DNA from: Streptomyces katrae | GTDB lineage: Bacteria; Actinomycetota; Actinomycetes; Streptomycetales; Streptomycetaceae | DNA length: 21,648 nt | Reading direction: 5' to 3' | Assembly: GCF_000966975.1 (NCBI RefSeq) | Contig: NZ_JZWV01000154.1 | Location: forward strand, 1 to 21,648 | Program-made: the position numbers and the translations under genes | Notes under the pieces: generated by a model | Seen by the model: the letters and a program-made list of their open reading frames with translations, nothing else | Database searches by the model: none | What the model was told of the DNA's origin: nothing | Part shown: positions 8,796 through 15,851 of the stretch, piece after piece | Layout: each line of letters begins with the position of its first letter | How positions within the stretch are numbered: the first letter of the stretch is position 1

Positions 8796-8842
8796 TTCTT
8801 GACCGATCGTTCTTGACCGTTCGTTCCAGACGGCTTTATGAT
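8796..8842 (+). promoter_or_regulatory. Promoter with tandem operator-like repeats for TetR gene
   Basis: Two 14-bp direct repeats, TTCTTGACCGATCG (8796-8809) and TTCTTGACCGTTCG (8810-8823), differ at one base. The second supplies a -35 (TTGACC, 8813-8818). TATGAT at 8837-8842 is a -10 at 18-bp spacing, so transcription should start at about 8849-8850, on the GTG of the regulator. Both repeats create the core GACCG(A/T)TCGTTC (8801-8812, 8815-8826). A related core, GAACCACTCGTTC, lies before the SDR gene. This arrangement suits autorepression by the TetR protein. Confidence 0.7.
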
Positions 8843-8849
8843 CTTCGAC

Positions 8850-9434
8850 GTGGCCAGGACCAAGGAATTCGATCCGGACGCCGCCCTCCAGTCGGCCCTC
8901 GAGCTGTTCTGGCGGCGCGGCTACGAGGCGACGTCGGTCGCGGACCTCGTCGAGCACCTCGGCATCGGACGCGCCAGCATCTACGCGACCTTCGGCAGCA
9001 AGCACGAGCTCTACCTGAAGGCGCTGGACCGCTACGCCGAGACGCAGAACCCGCTGCTCCTGTCGGAGCTGTCCCGGCCCGGGCCGGCCCTGCCCGCCGT
9101 GCGGGAGGTGGTCCGCCGCTTCGCCGCGGAGGCGGCTTCCCCGGACCGGCGCCGCACCGGCTGCTTCGTCACCAACACCGCCGCCGAGCTGGCCCCGCAC
9201 GACGGCGCCGCGGCCCGCCGGGTCGAGGCGAGCTGGGACCGCTTCGAGACCCTGCTCCACTCCTCGCTCGTCCGGGCCCGGGCCCAGGGCGAGCTGCCCG
9301 ACGGCCGTGACCCGCAGGCGCTCGCCCGCATGCTGCTGGTCCTGCTCCAAGGCGTCCGGGTCGTCGGCAAGGCCTCGGGCGACCCGGCCAGGGTGCGGGA
9401 CGCGGCCGAACAGGCCCTGGCCTTGCTGGACTGA
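8850..9434 (+). CDS. TetR/AcrR-family transcriptional regulator
   Basis: This 194-residue repressor-type protein has an N-terminal helix-turn-helix (about 13-55: ALELFWRRGYEATSVADLVE, then GIGRASIYATFGSKHELYLK) and an all-helical C-terminal ligand/dimer domain. GTG 8850 is chosen because it yields the family-typical start MARTKEFDPDAAL and because the in-frame ATG at 8838 lies inside the predicted -10 box. The transcript is probably leaderless. The gene precedes a co-directional SDR gene with its own promoter region. A shared motif at both promoters suggests it represses itself and the SDR. The ligand is unknown. A hairpin follows the stop. Confidence 0.9.
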   Translation: MARTKEFDPDAALQSALELFWRRGYEATSVADLVEHLGIGRASIYATFGSKHELYLKALDRYAETQNPLLLSELSRPGPALPAVREVVRRFAAEAASPDRRRTGCFVTNTAAELAPHDGAAARRVEASWDRFETLLHSSLVRARAQGELPDGRDPQALARMLLVLLQGVRVVGKASGDPARVRDAAEQALALLD

Positions 9435-9446
9435 CACCCCCCCGCT

Positions 9447-9470
9447 GAGGGGAGCCCCGAAGCTCCCCTC
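9447..9470 (+). terminator. Hairpin terminator after TetR gene
   Basis: GAGGGGAGC (9447-9455) pairs perfectly with GCTCCCCTC (9462-9470) around CCCGAA, 12 nt after the TetR stop. A short pyrimidine-rich run (CCCCTTCTTCCT) follows. It separates the regulator transcript from the SDR gene. Confidence 0.8.
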
Positions 9471-9490
9471 CCCTTCTTCCTCATGCCTTC

Positions 9491-9516
9491 ATTCTGAACC
9501 ACTCGTTCCAATATGG
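9491..9516 (+). promoter_or_regulatory. Putative promoter/operator of SDR gene
   Basis: GAAC-CACTC-GTTC (9496-9508) is an inverted repeat. Its right half, with the flanking TC and CA, gives TCGTTCCA, which also occurs in the TetR promoter (8821-8828). AATATG just after it could be a -10, with TTCATT 16 bp upstream as a weak -35, placing the operator between the promoter boxes. Binding by the adjacent TetR protein is inference. Confidence 0.5.
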
Positions 9517-9558
9517 GCCCGCCTGAGCGCGACCCGGCCCTCAAGGGAGACACCGAAG

Positions 9559-10317
9559 ATGAACCGCTTCACCGGCAGGACCGTCCTGGTGACCGGCGCC
9601 GGCTCCGGCATCGGCCGTGCGATCGCCCTCGCCTTCGCCGCGGAGGGCGCCCGCGTGGTCGCCGCCGGACGCACCGCGGCGCCGCTGGAGGAGACCGTGG
9701 CCCTCATCGAGGCCGCCGGCGGCACCGCCGCGGCCGTCCCGGCCGACGTCACCGACTCCGGCCGGCTCGCCGGCCTCGTCCGGGAGACCGCGGAACGCTT
9801 CGGCGGGCTCGACATCGCCGTCAACAACGCCGGGATCCTGCGGGGCACCGTCCCCGCCGCCGACATCGCCGAGGAGGACTGGGACGCGGTGCTGCGCACC
9901 AACGTCACCGGCGTGTGGCTGGCGATGAAGCACGAGATAGCCCACATGCGCGAGAACGGCGGCGGTGTCATCGTCAACGTCTCCTCCAACCTGGGCGCCC
10001 ACACCCGCATCCCGAACGCCGCCGCCTACGTCACCTCGAAGGCGGCCGTCGCCGCCCTCACCCGCGCCGCCGCCCTCGACCACATCCGCGAGGGCGTCCG
10101 CATCAACGCGGTCAGCCCCGGCGCCACCGCCGCGCCCATGTCCCTGCGCCCGGGCGAGACCGAGGCCGACCGCGTGGAGCGGATCAAGGGCGAGAACCCC
10201 CTCGGCCGGCTCGCGGAGGCCGAGGAGGTGGCCGCGGCCGTGCTCTACCTGGCCTCGCCGGAGGCCGGAGCCGTCGTCGGCACCGACCTGGTGGTCGACA
10301 GCGGCTCCTCGGCCTGA
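9559..10317 (+). CDS. Short-chain dehydrogenase/reductase (classical SDR)
   Basis: A 252-residue Rossmann-fold oxidoreductase, the standard length for classical SDRs. Present are the dinucleotide loop T12-G-A-G-S-G-I-G19, N89-N-A-G92, Ser142/143 and the Y157-x3-K161 catalytic pair. N115 completes the usual tetrad. Arg38 at the end of strand 2 (AAGRT) suggests NADP(H) preference, which is inference. The C-terminus ends with the usual VGTDLVVDSG. Substrate is unknown. ATG 9559 follows AGGGAG. It is controlled from a region carrying a motif shared with the upstream TetR gene, and it ends 10 nt from the convergent S33 hydrolase gene. Confidence 0.93.
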   Translation: MNRFTGRTVLVTGAGSGIGRAIALAFAAEGARVVAAGRTAAPLEETVALIEAAGGTAAAVPADVTDSGRLAGLVRETAERFGGLDIAVNNAGILRGTVPAADIAEEDWDAVLRTNVTGVWLAMKHEIAHMRENGGGVIVNVSSNLGAHTRIPNAAAYVTSKAAVAALTRAAALDHIREGVRINAVSPGATAAPMSLRPGETEADRVERIKGENPLGRLAEAEEVAAAVLYLASPEAGAVVGTDLVVDSGSSA

Positions 10318-10711
10318 CCCTCCCGGCCTACCGGCCGGCCGTGGCGGGCGCCGGGGCGGGCAGCGGCTTGCCCTCGCAGGAGGCGTCCTCGGCGGGCATC
10401 CGGCCGTCGACGAGGAAGCCCTCGACGTACGCGTCCACGCAGGCGTTGTGCGACTGGTAGACGCCGTGGTCGCCGCCGCCGACCGTGATCAGCCGGGACC
10501 CGGCCGTCCCCCGGTGGGCCCGCAGCGCACCCTCGTAGTAAGTGGCCGGGTCGTGCAGCGAGTTGAGCATCATCATCGGCGGCAGCCCCCGCCCGGTGAC
10601 CTGCACCCGGGGCGCCCGGGAGCGCGGCCAGGCCGCGCAGACCGAGGCGAAGGTCAGCTCCCGCGCCCCGGCCATCGGGTACGCCCGGCTGTCGGTCGCG
10701 CTCCGGCGCAC

Positions 10712-10763
10712 CCAGTAGTCGCTGTCATGGTTCCAGGCCAGTAGTCGCTGTCGTGGTTCCAGG
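10712..10763. repeat. 26-bp tandem duplication inside the S33 hydrolase gene
   Basis: Copies at 10712-10737 and 10738-10763 match at 25 of 26 bases; the difference is A at 10727 against G at 10753. On the coding strand each copy reads through WNHDSDYW. Since 26 is not a multiple of three, the duplication shifts the frame. The single mismatch means the copies are not simply one read repeated. Confidence 0.95.
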
Positions 10764-11798
10764 GGGTGTCCTGGCAGATGACGGAGAAGAAGTCCGCCGC
10801 GAACCGGTCGTTCAGCGGGTGCTTCAGCTTCTCGGCGAGGGCCTTGCGGGCGGCCGGCGGAGCCGCGTCCGGGTGCTGCAGGACGCCCAGCAGCAGCGCG
10901 AGGTCGGGGAAGGCGTCGCCGTTGTAGATGACGGAGGTCGCGGCGGCGTCGAGGTGGTTGGGGGTGACCGTCGTCCCCTCCAGGTCCAGCGGGTGCTCGC
11001 CCAGCGAGCTCCGCAGCCGCTCGTACGAGGCCTTGGCCTCCTCGGCGGTCCGGCCCTGGTGGTACGTCGCGTCGTTCGCGGCGAGCCAGGGCAGGAAGTC
11101 CTGCTCGAACCGGCGCTGGAAACTCATCGGCTGCCCCGTCAGGAACTCCTGCCAGCTGCCGGTGAAGCCGATGTTGCTGTCCAGCACCACCCGGTCGACC
11201 CGGTGCGGGAACTCGGTCGCGTAGTAGGCGCCGAGGAAGGTGGCGTACGACGGGCCGTAGTAGGACACCTTCGGCGCGCCGAGCAGCGCCCGGAACAGGT
11301 CCATGTCGTGCACGGCCTGGTCGGTGGTGATGTATGGCAGCAGCCCGCCCGACCGCCGCTCGCAGTCCCGTACGAAGTTCCGCGCGCGCTCGACCGTGGC
11401 GTCCACGGCCCGCGGCGAACGGTCGCGCAGGTCCCCGCTGGTGAACAGGGCGTCCACCGTGTCCTGACCGGAGCAGACCACCGGGGTGCTGGCCCCGACC
11501 CCGCGCTGGTCGAAGCCGACGATGTCGTACGCGGCCGCCAGCTTCGGCGAGTAACCCGCCAGCCCCGCCGGCCGGCCCAGTCCCGACGCGCCCGGCCCGC
11601 CGGCCGCCATCATCAGCACGCCCCGCCGCGCGGCGGGGTCCGCGGCCCGGTGCCGGGACACCGCGACGGTCAGGTCCGCGCCCGCGCCCGGGTGGTACCA
11701 GTCGCGCGGCACCGTCATCGAGGCGCACTCCAACGCCCCGTCCCGGCACGGCTGCCAGTCGAGCCGCTGCTGCGCGTACCGGGCGGGCACCGCGGGCC

Positions 11799-11832
11799 CG
11801 GTGCTGGTGCTGGTGCCGGTGCCGGTGCCGGC
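11799..11832. repeat. GGTGC(T/C) hexanucleotide repeat
   Basis: About five hexamers alternating GGTGCT and GGTGCC encode the Thr/Gly/Ser linker just after the signal peptide of the S33 hydrolase. The repeat is in frame and could vary in length by slippage. It is probably only a flexible linker. Confidence 0.55.
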
Positions 11833-12018
11833 CGTGGCCGCGGCCGCGGGGGACGCGGGTAGGGCGGCGAGCGCGAGCAGCCCGCACGCGGCGGCCGTGG
11901 CCCAGCGCGCGGGCTTCTTGAAGAGGTGCATGTGGGTGGGTCCCCCCGGTCGGAGCGATTCGGTACGCCCCGATCCTCCGAGAACGCGCCCCCCTGGGAC
12001 GATCCCCCCACTGCCCGT

Positions 12019-12048
12019 ATCGGGGGTGGTGCCGGCACCACCCCCGAT
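12019..12048 (-). terminator. Perfect 30-bp palindrome, terminator of the secreted-protein gene
   Basis: A fully symmetrical palindrome whose left half is ATCGGGGGTGGTGCC lies 9 nt beyond the stop of the 12058-12729 gene (minus strand). It can form a 13-bp stem with a CCGG loop. It separates that gene from the S33 hydrolase further along the same strand. Confidence 0.8.
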
Positions 12049-12057
12049 GCCGTGCCC

Positions 12058-12729
12058 TCAGCTCACGAACTCCTCGTCGCCGTACCGCACCCGGGCCTTG
12101 CTCCAGTCGACCCCGAGCCGCGAGGCGAACCGCTGCGCGAGCGGCAGGTCGGTGAGCGGGGCGATCAGGATGAGCCGCCCGCCGAGGGTGACGGAGCCGC
12201 CGCCGAGCCGCTCGCGGGCCTCGGGATCGGCGGCCAGCGCGTCGCGCAGACGGGTCGCGCTGACGCCGTCGGCCTGGATCTCGACCGCGTCGGTCTCCGG
12301 AGACGTGCGCGGCAGGCAGCGGAAGGTCAGGACCGACTCCTGGTGGTACTGCTTGGCGATGACCCCGGCGATGTGGTGCAGGCCGTCGCGGCCGACATGG
12401 TTCACGTCGAACTCCCGCGACCGTTCGTAGGTGGTCTGTTTCTGTTCCTCGGACCAGAACACCCCGTCCAGCAGGGTCGAACGGCCCGCCCAGGCGCCGT
12501 TGGCGCGGATGATCCCGCGCACCTCGTGGTCGAAGCCGGACAGGCGCGTCTTCAGCCGGGGGTCGGCGGGGTCCGTGATCACGGCGGTGTTGTTCGTGGC
12601 GAAGACCTCACCGGCCGGGCAGGCCGTCCCCGCCGCGGTGTCCTGCGCGGGGGCCGCCTGGGCGGTGCCCGCCCCCGCCGCACCCAACGCCAGTACCCCG
12701 GCGACGACCAGCACGCGCAACCGCTTCAT
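12058..12729 (-). CDS. Secreted protein of unknown function
   Basis: I do not recognise the family. The 223-residue product has a clean Sec signal: MKRLR, a hydrophobic core from about 6 to 22, and a predicted AQA|A cleavage after residue 25. The mature part (about 198 residues) is soluble and mixed in character. It has two cysteines, C37 and C138, which could form a disulfide, and a His/Asp/Trp-rich middle (GVFWSEEQKQTTYER, NHVGRDGLHHIAGV). No known catalytic motif is visible. ATG 12729 is preceded by GGGAG at 6 nt, preferred over upstream in-frame codons because it places the signal peptide at the N-terminus. It is divergent from the small membrane protein and ends at a perfect palindrome. 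Confidence 0.8.
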   Translation of the reverse strand: MKRLRVLVVAGVLALGAAGAGTAQAAPAQDTAAGTACPAGEVFATNNTAVITDPADPRLKTRLSGFDHEVRGIIRANGAWAGRSTLLDGVFWSEEQKQTTYERSREFDVNHVGRDGLHHIAGVIAKQYHQESVLTFRCLPRTSPETDAVEIQADGVSATRLRDALAADPEARERLGGGSVTLGGRLILIAPLTDLPLAQRFASRLGVDWSKARVRYGDEEFVS

Positions 12730-12898
12730 GCTCAACTCCCTGGATGTGGGCCCCTGCTGCCCCACCCCGGGGCCGCGGCGGCCCCATCCTAGGAGCCGGA
12801 CGGAGCGGTTCACGCCGTGTTAGCGCATATGGCGGACAGCGGGCGCCACGGCTCCTTCCGCCACGTCCGGCACGGAGGTTGACGTGAGAGCCGCCGTC

Positions 12899-12923
12899 CC
12901 CGGGGGTATGGCTCACCCCCGGG
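12899..12923 (+). promoter_or_regulatory. Leader hairpin adjoining the ribosome site of the membrane-protein gene
   Basis: CCCGGGGGT (12899-12907) and ACCCCCGGG (12915-12923) form a perfect 9-bp stem around ATGGCTC. The last three G residues of the stem are the first three of the GGGAGGGGAG ribosome site (12921-12930) of the gene at 12933. The hairpin could therefore influence translation. It could also be an incidental GC palindrome. Confidence 0.45.
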
Positions 12924-12932
12924 AGGGGAGTC

Positions 12933-13481
12933 GTGACAGCTGGCGCGAGGAACGCGGTGCGGGGCCTGGCCCTCCTCGGATCCGTCGTGCTCCTCGCCCT
13001 CGCCGGGTGGCTCGTCCGGCTCCTGCCCGGACCGCAACTGGTGGCCGTCCTGGGCCTGGGGCCCGTGGACGGCACCCTGGTGGTGTCCGAGTGCTACGAG
13101 GCCCCCGACGCGGAGGGCTATCCCGGCGGCACCGAGTGCAAGGGCGTCTACACCCCGCGCGCCGCCGCCGGGCCGCCGCGCGAACTCCTGCTGGACGGCG
13201 CCGCCGCGAAGCACGAGCCCGGCAGCGCCGTGAGCGTCCGGATCGTCCGGGGGAAGGCGTACGAACCGTCCGGACCCGCGGTCGGGCACGTCGCCGCCGT
13301 CACCGGGTTCCTCCTGGTCCCCTTCCTCACCCTCGCCTCCTGGCTGCTCGGCTGGGCCCGCCGCGGCCGGGCCGGGCACGGCGCGGCCCACCTGCTCGCG
13401 GCGCTGGCCGCACTGGCCGCCGTGCTGGTGCTCAGCGTGGCGGCCGCGCTCCTCGTCGCCCTCGTCACCGCCCTGCGCTGA
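12933..13481 (+). CDS. Small three-helix membrane protein, unknown function
   Basis: An unrecognised 182-residue integral membrane protein. Predicted helices are at about 9-31, 117-141 and 150-181, the last two nearly back to back. Between helices 1 and 2 lies a soluble loop of about 85 residues with two cysteines (C54 in SECYEA, C69 in TECKG), which could form a disulfide if the loop faces outward. No enzyme motif is seen. GTG 12933 is supported by GGGAGGGGAG just upstream. It is divergent from the secreted protein gene at 12058 and convergent with the methyltransferase, 21 nt away. Confidence 0.78.
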   Translation: MTAGARNAVRGLALLGSVVLLALAGWLVRLLPGPQLVAVLGLGPVDGTLVVSECYEAPDAEGYPGGTECKGVYTPRAAAGPPRELLLDGAAAKHEPGSAVSVRIVRGKAYEPSGPAVGHVAAVTGFLLVPFLTLASWLLGWARRGRAGHGAAHLLAALAALAAVLVLSVAAALLVALVTALR

Positions 13482-13502
13482 CCCGGTGCGGCCGGGGCCC
13501 GC

Positions 13503-14552
13503 TCACACCGCCACCGCCTCGATCACCGACGGCATCGCGGGAGTCGGCAGGATCCGGTGCAGGCGGAATCCCGCGCGCGCCAGCAGCTCCTCGAACTCGG
13601 CGGCGGTCCGCTCGCGTCCCTCCACCACCATCAGCATCACGATGTCCAGCTCCACGGCCGGATGCGGAACCCCGCCCCCGGGCAGCACGGCGTCCACGAC
13701 CAGCAGCCGCGCCCCGGCCGCGGCCGCCCGGCGGACCGAGCCGAGGATGCGCAGCGCGTCCTCGTCGCCCCAGTCGTGCAGGATGTGCTTGAGCAGGTAG
13801 AAGTCCCCGCCGGGCGGAACGGCCTCGAAGAAGTCCCCGCCCTCCGTGCGCCAGCGTCCCGTCAGCCCGGGCTCGTCCAGCAGGTGCCCGGCCACGGTGG
13901 CGGGCCGGTCGAAGAGCACGCCGTCCAGCGAGGGGCCCTGCCGAAGGACGGCCCGCAGCAGCCCGCCACGGCCACCGCCCACGTCGACCACCCGCGAGCC
14001 CTCGGGGAACGCGTAGCTCCGCGCCACGAGTTCGTCCTCCGGGCCCGAGAACGCCGCCATCCCCGAGTCGAAGACGGAACGGTCCTCCGGGTGCTTCCGG
14101 AGGTGCTCGAAGAAGGGGCTGCCGTAGGCCGATTCGAAGGAGGACCGCCCGTCGCGCAGGGTCTGCGGCAGTTCGGCGGCGGACCTCGCGATCATCGGGT
14201 CGGTGATCATCAGCACGCCGGCGAGCTGAGAGTGCGCGACACCGGTCCGCAGGGGCTGTCCGGCGGGCTCCAGGCGGAACCTGCCCCGCTCGTCCTCGTG
14301 GAAGAGGCCCCGGACCGCGAGCAGCCGCAGGACGCGGCGCAGCGCCACGGGATCGGTGCCGCTGAGGCCGCCGAGCTCCTCGGGCGTGCGGGGACCGCCG
14401 GCGAGGTGGTCGGCGATCCGGTGCACGGCGACGGCCCGCAGGGCCGCGGAGTGGACGTGGCCGAACATCACGTCGTGCAGCACCGGGGGAGCGGAGGTGG
14501 CCAGGGGGTGGCCGGGGGTCGGGGGGCCGGGGGAATCGCCGGGGCCGGTCAC
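13503..14552 (-). CDS. SAM-dependent O-methyltransferase (acetylserotonin OMT-like, PF00891 type)
   Basis: This 349-residue methyltransferase belongs to the group that methylates hydroxyls of small aromatic or polyketide molecules. An N-terminal winged-helix dimerisation domain (about 25-105, RIADHLAGGPRTPEELGGLS) precedes the Rossmann SAM domain. Motif I is VVDVGGGRGG (188-197). The catalytic segment KHILHDWGDE holds H259 as the expected general base, with D260 and W261. Family length is about 330-360, so it is complete. GTG 14552 has AGGAG at 8-nt spacing. Such enzymes often sit in antibiotic clusters, but no polyketide synthase, NRPS or other tailoring gene is visible here. The substrate is open. 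Confidence 0.92.
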   Translation of the reverse strand: MTGPGDSPGPPTPGHPLATSAPPVLHDVMFGHVHSAALRAVAVHRIADHLAGGPRTPEELGGLSGTDPVALRRVLRLLAVRGLFHEDERGRFRLEPAGQPLRTGVAHSQLAGVLMITDPMIARSAAELPQTLRDGRSSFESAYGSPFFEHLRKHPEDRSVFDSGMAAFSGPEDELVARSYAFPEGSRVVDVGGGRGGLLRAVLRQGPSLDGVLFDRPATVAGHLLDEPGLTGRWRTEGGDFFEAVPPGGDFYLLKHILHDWGDEDALRILGSVRRAAAAGARLLVVDAVLPGGGVPHPAVELDIVMLMVVEGRERTAAEFEELLARAGFRLHRILPTPAMPSVIEAVAV

Positions 14553-14780
14553 GGGCGCGCTCCTGTCGTCTCAGGGTGTACCGCACCGCCATGGTGACCC
14601 GCGCGGGCCGCCGTCCGTGGTGTTTCCGGCGCGGCCGTCCGCCGTCAAGTCGACTTCCGGGCAGGCCGGTACGGGGCGCGGGGCGTTGGCTCCGCGTACG
14701 CACCTGCGAGCCCGTCGCACCTGGTCACGGCAGGTACGACGGCCATGGCCGCAATCGGTTCCCTGTGCCACGGTGGACCC

Positions 14781-15851
14781 ATGGAGGGCAACCGGAGCAC
14801 CCACGACCACCACACCCACCACACCCACGGCACCCGCACCCACGGCCACCACGGCCCCACCCGCGCGGCGCGGCTGCGCCACCGGCTCGCGCACCTGCTC
14901 ACCCCCCACCGCCACGAGGCCGCCGACAAGGTCGACGCGGCGACGGAGACCTCCCGCGAGGGCATGCGCGCCCTGTGGACCTCCCTCGCCGTCCTGGCCG
15001 CGACCGCCGTCCTCCAGGCCCTGGTCGCCGGCCTCTCCGGGTCGGTGGCCCTGCTCGGCGACACCGTCCACAACGCCGCCGACGCCCTGACCGCCGTACC
15101 GCTGGGCATCGCCTTCCTCCTCGGCCGCCGGGCCGCGAACCGCCGCTACACGTACGGCTACGGGCGTGCCGAGGACCTCGCCGGGGTCCTGGTCGTGGCG
15201 GTCATCGCCGTGTCCGCGGCCCTCGCCGCCTGGGCGGCCGTCGACCGGCTCCTGGCCCCGCGGGAGGTCACCCACCTGTGGGCCGTCGCCGCGGCGGCGG
15301 TGACCGGGTTCGCCGGCAACGAGTGGGTGGCCCGCCACCGCATCCGCACCGGCCGCAGGATCGGCTCCGCCGCGCTGGTGGCCGACGGATTGCACGCCCG
15401 CACCGACGGGTTCACCTCCCTGGCCGTCCTGCTCGGCGCCGCCGGCTCCGCCCTCGGGTGGCCGGCCGCGGACCCGGTCGTGGGCCTGCTGATCACCCTC
15501 GCCATCCTGCTGGTCCTCGGGGACGCCGCCCGCCAGGTCTGCCGCCGTCTGATGGACTCCGTCGACCCCGCCCTCGTCGACACCGCCGAGCGCGCGCTGC
15601 GCGGGGTGGAGGGCGTACTGGACGTCGGCCAGCTGCGCATGCGCTGGATCGGCCACGCCCTGCGCGCGGAGGCCGACATCGTGGTGGGACCGCACCTGAC
15701 CGTCGTCCAGGCCCACGGGCTGGCGGTGGCGGCGGAAGGCGCCCTGATCCGCGCGATCCCCCGGATGACGGCCGCGACCGTGCACACCGACCACGTCCAC
15801 GCCCACCCCGAACGGGCCGCACGAGCCGAACGGGCCGGGGTCAGCCGCTGA
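14781..15851 (+). CDS. Cation diffusion facilitator (CDF) metal transporter
   Basis: A 356-residue proton-coupled divalent metal exporter (Zn2+, or possibly Co2+/Ni2+ or others). Six membrane helices span about residues 75-265. The intramembrane metal site is visible as GDTVHNAAD (D94, H97, D101) in helix 2 and ADGLHARTDG (H205, D209) in helix 5. The C-terminal cytoplasmic domain ends with HTDHVHAH. The N-terminus is unusually His-rich, with nine histidines in the first 24 residues (H8-H24), a likely metal-binding segment. ATG 14781 places this segment first. An in-frame ATG at 14745 would add twelve residues, and neither has a strong ribosome site. The stop overlaps the convergent hydrolase gene by 11 bp. 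Confidence 0.92.
   Translation: MEGNRSTHDHHTHHTHGTRTHGHHGPTRAARLRHRLAHLLTPHRHEAADKVDAATETSREGMRALWTSLAVLAATAVLQALVAGLSGSVALLGDTVHNAADALTAVPLGIAFLLGRRAANRRYTYGYGRAEDLAGVLVVAVIAVSAALAAWAAVDRLLAPREVTHLWAVAAAAVTGFAGNEWVARHRIRTGRRIGSAALVADGLHARTDGFTSLAVLLGAAGSALGWPAADPVVGLLITLAILLVLGDAARQVCRRLMDSVDPALVDTAERALRGVEGVLDVGQLRMRWIGHALRAEADIVVGPHLTVVQAHGLAVAAEGALIRAIPRMTAATVHTDHVHAHPERAARAERAGVSR

Larger units (their letters stand above)
10328..11931 (-). pseudogene. Secreted S33/tripeptidyl-aminopeptidase-like alpha/beta hydrolase, frameshifted by duplication
   Basis: Once repaired, the gene encodes about 525 residues of the actinobacterial exported peptidase/hydrolase group (TAP/Slp-like, S33). A Sec signal (MHLFKKPARW, a hydrophobic core, then ASPAAAA) is followed by a Thr-Gly linker, the oxyanion segment GGPG (111-114), DQRGVG (141-146) and the nucleophile S228 in YGPSYAT. 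S33 enzymes usually have GxSYG there, so Ala after Tyr is a mild deviation. The C-terminal Asp/His parts (MLNSLHDPATYYEGA, GGGDHGVYQS) and ACVDAYVEGFLVDGRMP lie in another frame. The shift is caused by a 26-bp tandem duplication at 10712-10763, and deleting one copy restores the whole frame. Uncorrected, the protein stops at 10654 without the acid and base residues. Start ATG 11931 follows GGGGGGA. Confidence 0.88.

Noticed and set aside
6505..8802. 765-codon plus-strand open frame across GNAT, amidase and CBS genes
   Set aside because: It runs antisense through three recognised genes and their intergenic hairpin, with no family signature.
8838..8849. ATG 8838 as start of the TetR gene
   Set aside because: The ATG is part of the predicted -10 TATGAT and adds four atypical residues.
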